Of a stretch of 64,000 nucleotides of DNA, positions 10,434 to 19,293 are shown piece after piece. The stretch lies in NCBI RefSeq assembly GCF_000621525.1, contig NZ_JHYC01000009.1:45514-109513 (forward strand), read 5' to 3'. Source of the DNA: Legionella fairfieldensis ATCC 49588. GTDB lineage: Bacteria > Pseudomonadota > Gammaproteobacteria > Legionellales > Legionellaceae. Below the pieces are notes generated by a model. That model ran no database searches. It was not told where the DNA came from and saw nothing but the letters and a program-made list of their open reading frames with translations. The position numbers and the translations under genes are program-made. Positions within the stretch are counted from its first letter, which is position 1. Each line of letters starts with the position of its first letter.

Positions 10434-10949
10434 TTAATTTAATCTACTGCTAATATGTACCGCATGAATAACCGCACTAATACGACCTATTCGAGCTAAA
10501 GATTGTGCAGTAAAACCATGCTCCTGCAATTGACGGGTATGGGCACTAATACAGGCACCACAACCATTCAAAATAGATACTGCCAGAGATAACACTTCAA
10601 AAGTTACCTGATCCACACCGGAATTCATCATGCCCTGCATACGAAGTCCTGCAGGTATCTGGCTTAACTCCGGCTGTTCAGAAAGATGGACAAAACGATA
10701 ATAAATATTCGTCATGGCCATAAGACTGGCAGCCAATCGGGCAGCTTCATTAAGAGGCTCATCAGAATCAAGTGCACGTAAATTAGTTGCCAACTGATTG
10801 TTGCCCAGATGATAAGCTACAGCTAATGCCGCACCCACAACCTGTTGTTCCGTTAAACCATCGGTTTGTCCCAAATCAAGCACTTTCGTTACATTTAAGC
10901 GGGCATCTTTGGCAAAAGCAGGCAATTGTTGTTTAATCGTGTCTAACAT
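10434..10949 (-). CDS. ahpD: Alkylhydroperoxidase AhpD
   Basis: AhpD is a thiol peroxidase/reductase partner of AhpC. It regenerates AhpC, or acts directly through a Cys-x-x-Cys centre. The 171-aa all-helical protein carries the signature NGCGACISAHTRQL, with catalytic Cys-Gly-Ala-Cys followed by the conserved His, at about residues 131-144. It starts 54 bases after the ahpC2 stop, in the same orientation, and the unit closes with the terminator at 10366-10413. That gives a two-gene operon, as in the L. pneumophila ahpC2-ahpD unit. The residues needed for activity are all present. Confidence 0.95.
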   Translation of the reverse strand: MLDTIKQQLPAFAKDARLNVTKVLDLGQTDGLTEQQVVGAALAVAYHLGNNQLATNLRALDSDEPLNEAARLAASLMAMTNIYYRFVHLSEQPELSQIPAGLRMQGMMNSGVDQVTFEVLSLAVSILNGCGACISAHTRQLQEHGFTAQSLARIGRISAVIHAVHISSRLN

Positions 10950-11003
10950 GAGTTTTTCTCCCTTCTAATTTTATAGTCAAGCCCTTCATCTACATTGATT
11001 TTT

Positions 11004-11546
11004 CTATTGGTTTATATGAATAGTTTCTTCCCCTTTCCTCCAATTACAAGGACAAAGCTCATCGGTTTGCAGGGCATCCAGAACACGAAGAACTTCCTGG
11101 GGATTACGTCCTACGTTTAAATCAGTCACCATGACAAAACGAATAATACCTTGGGGATCGACAATAAAAGTGGCTCGTTGGGCAACACCCTCTTTTTCAT
11201 CCAGAATGCCCAATGACTGGCTTAGCTCACGTTTGATGTCAGCAAGCATGGGAAAAGGCAAGTCATGCAAATCAGGATGTTGGCTACGCCAGGCAAGATG
11301 TACAAATTCACTATCAATACTCACTCCCAGGACTTGCGCATCACGCTCGTTAAATTCACCATTAAGTTTACCAAACTCGGCAATTTCAGTAGGACAGACG
11401 AAAGTGAAATCTTTAGGCCAGAAAAATACAACTAACCATTTGTCTTGATACGTCTCATTAGAAATGGTTTTAAAAGCATTCTGCACATCATTATTGATGG
11501 TAGCCTTTAGATGAAATGCAGGAAACTGTTGACCAATAGTAATCAT
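11004..11546 (-). CDS. ahpC: AhpC2 peroxiredoxin (typical 2-Cys)
   Basis: AhpC is a peroxiredoxin that reduces H2O2 and organic peroxides. The peroxidatic Cys lies in DFTFVCPTEIAEF and the resolving Cys near the C-terminus in LCPCNW, the AhpC/Prx1 arrangement. The start is set at ATG 11546, which has GAGGAG six bases upstream and gives 180 aa. The longer in-frame version beginning at 11597 adds 17 residues that do not look peroxiredoxin-like. It is the first gene of a two-gene operon with ahpD, its likely electron donor. This replaces the AhpC-AhpF pairing of enteric bacteria. Confidence 0.95.
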   Translation of the reverse strand: MITIGQQFPAFHLKATINNDVQNAFKTISNETYQDKWLVVFFWPKDFTFVCPTEIAEFGKLNGEFNERDAQVLGVSIDSEFVHLAWRSQHPDLHDLPFPMLADIKRELSQSLGILDEKEGVAQRATFIVDPQGIIRFVMVTDLNVGRNPQEVLRVLDALQTDELCPCNWRKGEETIHINQ

Positions 11547-11597
11547 TTTTTTCTCCTCAAAAAGTGAATCAGTACTTACACTGTTAACTTTAAGCAA

Positions 11598-11925
11598 GAG
11601 AAATTAATTAGTAAAATTGAATATTTTTATTAAATCAATTACTATTAACTATTAATAGTACTGAGACTAACCAAACCTTTGCGCTAATTTAGAACCAGTT
11701 AGTCCTTATTTTGTCTCTAGCACTCTTCATTTTTTTTAAGAAAATTTTCAATGGATGACATCATTTATTCCCATTAAGTTAAATGAACGATAATTATACA
11801 TTAAATATTGGATTATTTGTTAGTCAATTTGTTTATTATTTTGTGCCAGACAAATAGATCATCTGAACGTTATTACAAGCGGCAATTTAAATGCTCTCAG
11901 GACAATCACCTGTTAATTGTAGCAA
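11598..11925. other. AT-rich intergenic gap with no gene
   Basis: No gene or strong structure was seen. The gap separates the divergent ahpC2 operon (minus) and the small two-gene unit beginning near 11926 (plus), so it should hold both promoters. It includes a TGCCAGACAAA segment near 11850 resembling one arm of the ahpD terminator. Confidence 0.5.
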
Positions 11926-12093
11926 GTGGAAACTTTCGAATCATTCAAATTGGTTGATTTTAAATTAATACGCTGTTTTAATAATCATCCCATTATTTTA
12001 CAGGAATCTGATGTGTCTAAAGAAGAAATGATCTGCCGTTTGGTCCAACAGCTCATGAAAAATCCAGCAGGGCAAAAGGCTTGCTGCGGTTAA
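11926..12093 (+). CDS. Small hypothetical protein, coupled to the next gene
   Basis: A 55-codon frame opens with GTG at 11926 and closes with TAA at 12091-12093, a single base before the ATG of the next gene. That spacing suggests translational coupling. The product is mixed in character, with a short amphipathic stretch (EEMICRLVQQLMK) and a Cys-rich end (KACCG). No family is recognised. Internal starts (TTG near 11950, ATG at 12031) are possible and no clear ribosome site marks the GTG. It is supported by the tight junction and by sensible residue composition, but not by homology. It could be a leader frame only. Confidence 0.4.
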   Translation: METFESFKLVDFKLIRCFNNHPIILQESDVSKEEMICRLVQQLMKNPAGQKACCG

Positions 12094-12094
12094 A

Positions 12095-12538
12095 ATGAAA
12101 TTACCTTTACTCTCCGACCTGCTCACTTATGAAAATGAGCAGGTTGTTCTTTATTACTGTCAGCAACATCCAACCGTATCTTATGAGCAAGGCAGGCAAT
12201 TACTCAGTGATTTATTAGCCTGGATGTGGGTAAATCTACATCGGCAAAGCAATAAGCGGCGTACTTATTTATTTGGCCCTTTACTTACATTAGATGCACT
12301 TTGGCATTGTTTTATTCTTCATACGCAAGATTATGTCAGTTTTTGCGAATACTACTTTGAGGGTTATTTTCATCATCATATTGAACCGAGAGGGTATGAA
12401 CATCAGCTAACTGCCGAAGAGCTCACCGACTTTCTTAATGATTGTTTTGATTATTTGGGTAAAGACTGGGTCATGCGATGTTTTCCTTCAGAGGATTTAG
12501 AGGATTTTTCATCAGAGATAAGCGTATCTCATTCTTGA
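12095..12538 (+). CDS. Hypothetical protein resembling glycine-rich-domain (GRDP-like) proteins
   Basis: This is a 147-aa soluble protein. The central part, LTLDALWHCFILHTQDYVSF followed by YFHHHIEP, recalls the conserved His-containing core (DxxWHxHxLxTxxYxxF...FxHH) of the glycine-rich-domain/DUF1399 group. Function in bacteria is unknown, though the His pattern would suit metal binding. The start overlaps closely with the stop of the small upstream frame. An acidic end (EDLEDFSSEIS) follows. A dispersed inverted repeat begins about 50 bases after the stop. The family resemblance is by eye. Confidence 0.65.
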   Translation: MKLPLLSDLLTYENEQVVLYYCQQHPTVSYEQGRQLLSDLLAWMWVNLHRQSNKRRTYLFGPLLTLDALWHCFILHTQDYVSFCEYYFEGYFHHHIEPRGYEHQLTAEELTDFLNDCFDYLGKDWVMRCFPSEDLEDFSSEISVSHS

Positions 12539-12591
12539 GTATTAAAATTCCTGGCGTACCCAAAGATCGAAGCACAATAGCACCATCATCC

Positions 12592-12740
12592 CTGGATGCC
12601 GTGAACAAGTCACGGCACGTAGAGGTTTGCCAGTTCAATTTTAAGAGTTTTCATTTACGTCAGGATGCATTGTCCTCTACTCTTCAAAATTAGTATATGG
12701 ACAATAAGTCTACGTGCCGTGACTTGCTCACGGCATCCAG
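12592..12740. repeat. 31-bp near-perfect inverted repeat element
   Basis: Arms at 12592-12622 and 12710-12740 are reverse complements with one mismatch in 31 bases (core CACGGCACGTAG / CTACGTGCCGTG). They enclose 87 bases of unrelated AT-richer sequence. Each arm is itself partly palindromic (GCCGTGAACAAGTCACGGC). The family recurs at 1-22, 2449-2490 and 3871-3912. The layout resembles a miniature inverted-repeat element or a pair of REP-like units. No coding capacity was seen between the arms. Confidence 0.8.
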
Positions 12741-12750
12741 ACGATCTTAA

Positions 12751-13041
12751 TCAGCGGCAAATTTCTTCATAAAGATCGCACCATTCCGGATTTAACTTTT
12801 CAATCAAATTTAATTTCCACTGCCTGCGCCAGTTTTTAAAACATTTCTCACGACGAGCAGCTTCTATATAGGTTTCATGTATTTCATAATAGACTAACCT
12901 ATGAACATTATACCGGGCTGTAAAACCTGGAATTACTTTGTTTTTGTGCTCCCAGACACGCTTAATCAAATCAGATGTTGAACCAATGTATAAAGTGCCG
13001 TTACGTTGACTCGCCATGATATAAACATAAAATGATTTCAT
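12751..13041 (-). CDS. GIY-YIG domain protein (UPF0213/YhbQ-like)
   Basis: This is a 96-aa single-domain protein with the GIY-YIG nuclease signature: YVYIMASQRNGTLYIGSTSDL, then RVWEHK, then the conserved Glu region EARRREK. Members of this short subfamily are common and often multicopy in Legionella-like genomes. Their target is unknown, and DNA repair or mobile-element origins have been proposed. It abuts the 31-bp inverted repeat (arm ends at 12740), so the repeat may serve as its 3' end or may have travelled with it. The call is firm at domain level only. Confidence 0.9.
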   Translation of the reverse strand: MKSFYVYIMASQRNGTLYIGSTSDLIKRVWEHKNKVIPGFTARYNVHRLVYYEIHETYIEAARREKCFKNWRRQWKLNLIEKLNPEWCDLYEEICR

Positions 13042-13458
13042 CTCTTCCTTGTTATCGAGCTGGATTTAAGATGATAGTTATATAATCTCCCAATTAAAAG
13101 TACAGATTTAATTTGACCTTCTTCTGGATGGCATCACAGCACGTAAAAAGTGGAAATCTGAAGAAATACATTTTGGTATCGACAAGACTTTACAGATGAC
13201 GTATTATCATTTTGGACTTTCATGTTTTAATAGAGGGACGTGTCCCTAAAATTATCACTTGGGCTGTAAAAGCAATACCGTAGTCTGAATTAATGTTATA
13301 GAGTAATAGAGTCAGCTATTAGTCTTTCCAGATTTAGCCTTCGTTTTCTTGCTTTTTCTACTCCTGTCGAAACATTCAAGGACACATCTGAATAACCTGT
13401 GATTGGCAGATTAATGTCTTGCGAATTACGAATAATTAATAAAACCTGGAGTGAAACC
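13042..13458. other. Intergenic gap upstream of icmH with no gene
   Basis: No gene was seen. At about 13124-13145 there is a degenerate fragment (GGATGGCATCACAGCACGTAA) of the 31-bp repeat family. A short dyad AGGGAC-GT-GTCCCT lies near 13235-13248. The region should contain the icmH-icmF promoter. A GGAG site precedes the chosen icmH ATG. Confidence 0.5.
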
Positions 13459-14244
13459 ATGACAGCCGAACACCTTTCGGCCTCTTTTGTCAATCAACTT
13501 TCGTTGCTTGGCGCAAAAAAAATGCCTCGAGGATATTATCGCTCTAAATTATTTATTGCTCCTTTTACAACCAATCCGCTGGTGGCGGCGGCTGGCCCTT
13601 TATTATCATTATTAGAGCGTTTATATTTAACGCCCTCATTGCCACCTGTTATTATCATTCGTGAAAATATTGAACATGAATTACGTGCCTTTCATAGCCG
13701 CTTGAATGGCAAAGCTTATACTGAAGAACTTGATGCAATTGCTCATTATTTACTCTGCGCAACAATTGATGAATTATTAGGAAAAAATTATCTGCGTCTC
13801 TATGGCAAAGCTGCCGAGTTTCAGGCGTTTACTCCTTCATCCTATAGCGATGAAGGCCCGGAACGCCATTTCTTTGATATTGTCCACTACATTAAACAAC
13901 AACCCAATCAATACCTTGATTTGCTTGAACTGGCTTATTATTGTCTTATTGCAGGGTTTGAAGGTGAACAGCACGGACGTGCCGATGGACGACAGGCTCT
14001 GGACAATCTGATTGAGGAATTATATCAATTAATCAAGCAACATCGCGTTAATAAATCCTATCGTCTATTCAACGAACAAAAAACAGATGACAGTTTTCCT
14101 AAAAATCGCAAACCTGTCATAGCGGTCAGCATCGTTGCTTTAAGTGTATGGGCTGCCGGCTATTTTACAAGCCACCTGCTATTGGAAAAACAAGCTCAAG
14201 CTGTCCAGTTTGGACACACGGTAACAGCAAGACTGGACGAGTAA
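13459..14244 (+). CDS. icmH: Dot/Icm protein IcmH (DotU)
   Basis: IcmH/DotU is an inner-membrane protein that, with IcmF, stabilises the Dot/Icm secretion complex. It is homologous to TssL of type VI systems. The 261-aa protein has a helical cytoplasmic DotU domain (about 30-205, including HELRAFHSRL, DELLGKN and FEGEQHGR). It ends with a single C-terminal membrane anchor (KPVIAVSIVALSVWAAGYF) and a short periplasmic tail. ATG 13459 is preferred because GGAG lies seven bases upstream; the in-frame ATG at 13399 has none. Its stop overlaps the icmF start (TAATG), so the two are co-translated. It runs convergent to the main icm operon. Confidence 0.96.
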   Translation: MTAEHLSASFVNQLSLLGAKKMPRGYYRSKLFIAPFTTNPLVAAAGPLLSLLERLYLTPSLPPVIIIRENIEHELRAFHSRLNGKAYTEELDAIAHYLLCATIDELLGKNYLRLYGKAAEFQAFTPSSYSDEGPERHFFDIVHYIKQQPNQYLDLLELAYYCLIAGFEGEQHGRADGRQALDNLIEELYQLIKQHRVNKSYRLFNEQKTDDSFPKNRKPVIAVSIVALSVWAAGYFTSHLLLEKQAQAVQFGHTVTARLDE

Positions 14245-17165
14245 TGGATAAATCACTCAGTGTGCTTTGCGAGGCATTAAAAAAAATTCTAGGCCACTTA
14301 AAACCACAAAATGACGCCATTTCCTTTTTGTTAATGACAGGAAAAATAAATCAGGGTAAAACAACACTGCTTCGTCAAAGTAATCTCACCCATTACCCTG
14401 TCAACAATGAAAGTAGTGCTAATTTTTTTTACAACCAGCATGGTGTAATATTAGAACTTGGGGAAGCCTGGCTCAACCAGACTGAAAATCTCATTGGCTA
14501 TACTATTAAGCAGCTCAATCGCTGTCATCCTAATGTTCGCATTTCCGGGGTTATTTTATGTGTCGATGCAGAAGAGCTATTAGTCGCAGAACCAGTCCAC
14601 CTTCCCGAACAATGTAAATCGCATGCTCAACTGCTAGAACGTTTCGGTCAAGGATTAGGATATGTGGTCGATGTCGCTCTTCTTTTTACCAAGCTTGATG
14701 CACTGGCAGGCTTTTGTGATTTTTTCCAATCGGATCACTCCACTGAACTGACCAAACCGCTAGGATTTTCCCTCGATTACAGCAAACTCAGAAAAAAATC
14801 ACTTGAAAATTACAGGCACCGCTTTGATCAAATGATCGAAGTTTTGGGACAACAGATTATCAACAAATTACATCCCGCGCGCTCCACAGTAAAGCGCACT
14901 TTAATAAGAGAATTTCCTTTACAACTCGCCAGCTTGCGTGTACCCATTCAATCTTTAATACAATCATTACCTGATCAGCTTTTTCGTATCAACGCAATTT
15001 ATTTTACCAGTGCTGAACAAGGCGGCCACAGTATTGATAAGCTCAATAAAAAAATTCAACATGAATATGCTCTGGTCGTTCAGGATAAATTTCCCCAGTC
15101 TAATAATTATCGAGCTTATTTTATTGAGGGCGCGTTAAACACATTTCAAGAACAAACCAAACGTTATATTCCTCAGGTTAGTGCCACTCAAAAATGGCTA
15201 GTCAGTCTGGCAGCTGGAACAGTCGCCCTGTCGCTTGTCTGGCTTATCCAGCAGCATTTTAAAACTGCTCGCTTGCTGGACGAAACAAGTAAGGAATTAC
15301 TAACCTATGAAGCGTTACTCAGTCAAACTCAAGATAAAACACCGGCGTTATATCACTTGTCTCTGGCAACAAGCAAACTTGAACAAATACCAACTGGTAT
15401 TTTATCGGTTCCCATCATTGAACAGTTAAAAAATCAATTACATCGCAATACTCAGCATCGTTTACATGACAATTTTTTACCTGATCTGTTGAGTGATGTG
15501 GAACATATCATGGCCGATCCTCTACAGTCTCAAATTGCGCGCTATGAAGCATTAAAAATTTACCTCATGTTGGCTGAACCCAGGCATTATTCCGAGCCGG
15601 AAGTGACTGACTGGTTTAATCAATACTGGAAAGCCAACCATTATAAAAACACCGAGAAACGATTATCCTTGCTGAAAGATGCGCTAAAACAGCCCATGCA
15701 ACCTGTGGCCATCAATAATCAATTAGTAAGCGATGTGCGAAACTACCTCAATGCCTTACCCGCTACTTATTTATATTATTCCCTTGCCAAAAATAATTTT
15801 GCGCAGGGAAAGCAACCCATTGAGATAGAAGGCTTTGATTTAGCGAGTAAGGAATTGCCGCGATATTATACTAAAGCCGGATTTAAAGAAGAAATTGCGA
15901 ACTTACCTAAAATTACCCGGCAATTACAACACGAAAATTGGGTGCTGGCACGCCAGGATCTGGATAACCTGCCGCTTTTGCTGGAAGAAGCTTATTGTTT
16001 TGAATATGTTGCCTGGTGGCAAAATTTTATCCGTCATACAAAACCTCAAAACTATCAAAATTATTTGCAGGCACGCCAGTTAACTCAAACGCTCCACCAA
16101 ACAAATGCTGTGGGTAAACTGATTGCATTAATCCAGGAGCAAACAGGTCCTGACCTTAGTAATAACACTAACCAATTTAATGAAAAAGTAGCTAATCAAT
16201 TCACTACTCTTAATTTAATGAGTGAGTCGGCCACCAAAGATTTAACGCAAAACATTAATGAACTGGAAAAGTTTCTTACAACGCTTTCTCTGGTTAATGA
16301 TCAGGGAAAAACAGCATTTGATCTGACTAAAGCAAGATTTCAGGGAGGCGCGCTCGCTGATCCATTGAGTACCCTCTACAACAGAGCGCGCCAATTACCA
16401 GAACCAGTTTCGACCTGGGCTAAACAGTTAGCTGATGACACCTGGTTTATTTTTATTAATGAAAGCAAAACATACCTTAATAGAGAATGGCAACAAACCG
16501 TTTATAACGAATATCGAACCAATATTATTGGTCGCTATCCGTTAGATCCAGCACAAACTCTGGAGGTTAATCTGCCTGATTTTGATCGTTTTTTTGCCCC
16601 TCACGGAACACTGAATCACTTTGTAAATAATTATATAAAACCTTTTTTGGATACCTCCATGCCTCAATGGCAACCTAAAGAATTAAACGGTTATGTCATG
16701 CCCGTATCAAACGATATCATCAATGAATTAATTCGCGCAAATGTAATCAGTAATATGTTTTTTCCCGATGAAACGGAAACCAGTAAAATCGAATTCAGTT
16801 TACAAAAAATTAATCTGGATCCGGTAGTTTCCAACTTACAGTTAATTATTGGCAATAATAAACTTACTGATAGTCAGAGTAGTGAATCCTATACTCAATT
16901 TAACTGGCCTCAAAGTAATGCAAAGCTGATTTTATATTCTATTGAAGGTAATCATTACGAACTCGAAGAAACAGGCCCCTGGGCTTTCTTCAAAATGTTG
17001 CAAAAAGTCAATGTTCTCGTTGATAGCAATGATAGTTCGAGTCTGGAAATCCTGTTTGAAATCAACGGTAATTCAGGCAGATATGTTCTAAAAACCCAAA
17101 ATCAGATTAATCCGTTTAGTCCAGGAATATTGACTGGTTTTAATCTAAAAGAAGAATTGGTCTAG
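14244..17165 (+). CDS. icmF: Dot/Icm protein IcmF
   Basis: IcmF is a large inner-membrane protein partnering IcmH and homologous to TssM. The product is 973 aa from ATG 14244, the length remembered for L. pneumophila IcmF. A P-loop GKINQGKT lies at residues 33-40. A membrane segment follows near 315-340 (LVSLAAGTVALSLVWLI), and then a long periplasmic part with the IcmF C-terminal domain. An in-frame upstream ATG at 14148 lies inside icmH and is rejected. The P-loop keeps its Lys and Thr, unlike some TssM proteins that have lost it. The gene ends 140 bases before an accessory block rather than next to tphA. Confidence 0.97.
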   Translation: MDKSLSVLCEALKKILGHLKPQNDAISFLLMTGKINQGKTTLLRQSNLTHYPVNNESSANFFYNQHGVILELGEAWLNQTENLIGYTIKQLNRCHPNVRISGVILCVDAEELLVAEPVHLPEQCKSHAQLLERFGQGLGYVVDVALLFTKLDALAGFCDFFQSDHSTELTKPLGFSLDYSKLRKKSLENYRHRFDQMIEVLGQQIINKLHPARSTVKRTLIREFPLQLASLRVPIQSLIQSLPDQLFRINAIYFTSAEQGGHSIDKLNKKIQHEYALVVQDKFPQSNNYRAYFIEGALNTFQEQTKRYIPQVSATQKWLVSLAAGTVALSLVWLIQQHFKTARLLDETSKELLTYEALLSQTQDKTPALYHLSLATSKLEQIPTGILSVPIIEQLKNQLHRNTQHRLHDNFLPDLLSDVEHIMADPLQSQIARYEALKIYLMLAEPRHYSEPEVTDWFNQYWKANHYKNTEKRLSLLKDALKQPMQPVAINNQLVSDVRNYLNALPATYLYYSLAKNNFAQGKQPIEIEGFDLASKELPRYYTKAGFKEEIANLPKITRQLQHENWVLARQDLDNLPLLLEEAYCFEYVAWWQNFIRHTKPQNYQNYLQARQLTQTLHQTNAVGKLIALIQEQTGPDLSNNTNQFNEKVANQFTTLNLMSESATKDLTQNINELEKFLTTLSLVNDQGKTAFDLTKARFQGGALADPLSTLYNRARQLPEPVSTWAKQLADDTWFIFINESKTYLNREWQQTVYNEYRTNIIGRYPLDPAQTLEVNLPDFDRFFAPHGTLNHFVNNYIKPFLDTSMPQWQPKELNGYVMPVSNDIINELIRANVISNMFFPDETETSKIEFSLQKINLDPVVSNLQLIIGNNKLTDSQSSESYTQFNWPQSNAKLILYSIEGNHYELEETGPWAFFKMLQKVNVLVDSNDSSSLEILFEINGNSGRYVLKTQNQINPFSPGILTGFNLKEELV

Positions 17166-17246
17166 ATTGGTGAACGTTGCACTGCACACTTTTTGAAAAA
17201 TATCCCAAGGGAGCCATTCACTTTATGAGGTTAATAAAATAAAGTA

Positions 17247-17274
17247 TGGACACGAAGAGAACTTATTGTATAAT
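17247..17274 (+). promoter_or_regulatory. Putative sigma-70 promoter
   Basis: TGGACA (17247-17252) and a perfect TATAAT (17269-17274) are separated by 16 bases and lie about 30 bases before the ATG of the 71-aa gene. This is among the clearest vegetative promoter matches seen in the window. Confidence 0.55.
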
Positions 17275-17305
17275 ATTACTTACAACTTCCTAATTTTTAG
17301 AAAAA

Positions 17306-17521
17306 ATGACATTGTTTAAATTGTTCTCTCGAAAAAAGTCAACCAAAGGTACCGATAATTTTAAAAAACCTGATCAAGAAGGATCAGAATTAAAATCTTC
17401 TCAGGCTGCTATACAATCTACGAATGTTGAAGAAAGTCAATTAACTGAAGACGAAAGGAAAGAATTACTCGCCTCATCTAAAGCTTATGAGGATTTAGGT
17501 GTAGGATACACTATTGGTTAA
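17306..17521 (+). CDS. Small hypothetical protein
   Basis: This is a 71-aa hydrophilic protein with a basic, Phe-containing N-terminus (MTLFKLFSRKKSTKG) and an acidic C-terminal half ending in Gly-Tyr-Thr-Ile-Gly. No family is recognised. A good promoter lies immediately upstream (17247-17274), which supports expression, although the ribosome site is weak (AGAAAA). It stands alone between icmF and a minus-strand gene, in the interval occupied by tphA in L. pneumophila. Confidence 0.55.
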   Translation: MTLFKLFSRKKSTKGTDNFKKPDQEGSELKSSQAAIQSTNVEESQLTEDERKELLASSKAYEDLGVGYTIG

Positions 17522-17599
17522 AATCAATAGTATATCCTGAAACGGAAAGCCGGGGGTTAATAAGATTTTCAAAATTAAATGCGTTGTAGCAGTTCTGAC

Positions 17600-17983
17600 T
17601 TAATCTATAATTTCAAGTATAGCTTGTTGCGCTTCATTTAAGTTTTGTGTAATTTTTAACAATTTTATGTTCTCTTTATCATCGAGGGTTATTGTGTCCG
17701 ACAGCTCAAAAATAAACTCACCTAAAACCGTCAACACTTGTACAAGATTATGTCGGTATTGATTTACATAGGTAGCCTCGTCCTCTCTGATTTCAAATAA
17801 TTCAGGAAGTTTTAAAAGTAGGAATTCAACTTGTTTTAAAGATGGGTCATTTTCAAATCGCTTATCCAACTGCTGAAGCAAGCGCACATTATAAAAAATA
17901 TCAGGAACTATCTGATCAATCTTATCGCATTTTAGAAGGCTTTGAGAGTAATCTTCTTCTGTGATGTTGTTTAGCGTATTCAT
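17600..17983 (-). CDS. Hypothetical acidic helical protein
   Basis: This is a 127-aa acidic, helical, soluble protein without a recognised family. ATG 17983 is preferred over the in-frame ATG at 17995 because GGAG sits six bases before it. Two alpha-rich segments (VEFLLLKLPELFEIREDE and LVQVLTVLGEFIFELSDT) resemble a small helical bundle. It follows the 338-aa candidate effector gene on the same strand with a gap of 90 bases and could be co-transcribed with it. A cognate chaperone or immunity-type partner is possible, but nothing proves it. Confidence 0.6.
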   Translation of the reverse strand: MNTLNNITEEDYSQSLLKCDKIDQIVPDIFYNVRLLQQLDKRFENDPSLKQVEFLLLKLPELFEIREDEATYVNQYRHNLVQVLTVLGEFIFELSDTITLDDKENIKLLKITQNLNEAQQAILEIID

Positions 17984-18073
17984 AGCAAACTCCATTTATA
18001 GAGTAATTAATAACTGTTCTAACCCAATATTTCGTAAAATTAGCTTCATGTCGTTGGGAGTAATAGTATGACT

Positions 18074-19090
18074 TTACAATTTTTTTATAGATCCAATATC
18101 TTCTTGATTGTTTTGGGATTCTGAGTCCTGTTTTATTTGATTCAGCTCTTTTTTATAACCCGAAACAGCATCAAATGCTTCATAAATACCCTTTGCCGTT
18201 CCTGCTACTACATTTTTTATACCCTTGGTTAAAGCCAATAATCCGTTACCCAATTGAGACGCTGCATTTTTTAACTCACTCCAGGCGGCCTTTCCACTTT
18301 TTAAAAGATAATCTTTTCCTTCTTCCCTATATTTTTTCTGTGCACTTTCTTTAGTTTCAGGACGCTTCATCCCCTTAACAAGGTCTTTATTCATCGTAAT
18401 AAGCTTTTCCACATCATGCCCCACCACCATATTTTTTATGGCCTTAACACAGGAAACCAAAGCATTCCCAAAATGTACGGCTGCTTTTTTAAGATCAGGC
18501 CATGCTGTCTTTCCGCCTTTTATCATTTCTTTTCCGAATGCCTCGCCTGCTTTAGAAATGGCAGTTAAATAATTGGTATTTTTCTGCTCTCTCGTAGCAA
18601 GTGGAGAGCGTTGCGCTACACTTGCCATACGATCTGTCTTGCTCAACCTTGAAAGTTCCTGACTGGCATAATTAATAGGGGCAGTAAGAGGCTGTGCTTT
18701 GACTCTCTCCGTGTTGATAACTTTTGAATGAGGTGTTTTTCTCGACTGAGAGGAGATTTCAGTGCGTAATTTTTTTACGTCACGCTCCTTTGCAGAGACT
18801 GATTGAGCCGGCCTGGCAAGTTGATCTGCCACCCTAATAGCATCACTTACTTCTTTAAACCAACTTATCTTTTTTTCATTGCCGGTGTGATCCAATTGCT
18901 GTGCTTTATAGACCAGTTTTCCTGCCAGTAACCTTAATTCTTTTGCTTTCTCTTCTCTTGCTTCGGGTGTTTTAATACGGGCACTGGCAACTTTTGCTTC
19001 ACGTAAATCATGTAAAATAGCCTCTGGAGATTCGTCGGAAGAAGTTTCCAGTAGTTTGGCCATCCTTGAATCTATATCAAAATCAGCCAT
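18074..19090 (-). CDS. Hypothetical protein with duplicated helical module (candidate Dot/Icm effector)
   Basis: This is a 338-aa hydrophilic, Lys- and Ser-rich protein with no signal peptide. Residues about 191-226 and 264-298 are an internal duplication. They share K-G-K-x-A-W, L-K-x-A-A, G-N and I-K-N-x-V-x-G at the same spacing, about 73 residues apart, and each unit looks like an amphipathic hairpin with a moderately hydrophobic face. The C-terminus is charged and Gln/Glu-rich (NQIKQDSESQNNQEDI), as in many Dot/Icm substrates. AAGGTG precedes the ATG. It lies inside the icm locus between icmF and icmB. Effector status is inferred; a phage or membrane-associated origin is possible. Confidence 0.6.
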   Translation of the reverse strand: MADFDIDSRMAKLLETSSDESPEAILHDLREAKVASARIKTPEAREEKAKELRLLAGKLVYKAQQLDHTGNEKKISWFKEVSDAIRVADQLARPAQSVSAKERDVKKLRTEISSQSRKTPHSKVINTERVKAQPLTAPINYASQELSRLSKTDRMASVAQRSPLATREQKNTNYLTAISKAGEAFGKEMIKGGKTAWPDLKKAAVHFGNALVSCVKAIKNMVVGHDVEKLITMNKDLVKGMKRPETKESAQKKYREEGKDYLLKSGKAAWSELKNAASQLGNGLLALTKGIKNVVAGTAKGIYEAFDAVSGYKKELNQIKQDSESQNNQEDIGSIKKL

Positions 19091-19293
19091 TTTTATTCAC
19101 CTTCTATTAAAGTAATTAACTTTCTATATACATTATAGACAAATTTACAGGGTTTCCGAGTTTGGCGAAAATACCCTTTTATTTCTCATAATTTAAGTGA
19201 CTTAAATCTATTTTATATTAGATTTATTAAGTTAATATTAGGTGCATTTTTCCTGGATCTTGCTTAAGATATGTTCTCAGTCAAGGATTAACT

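Noticed and set aside
12478..12693. 71-codon plus-strand frame across the end of the GRDP-like gene and the inverted repeat
   Set aside because: It runs through the repeat arm and out of the upstream gene in a shifted frame, with no independent start site.
14148..14243. Longer IcmF start at 14148
   Set aside because: It lies wholly inside icmH in another frame. The ATG at 14244 overlaps the icmH stop as TAATG and gives the expected 973 aa.
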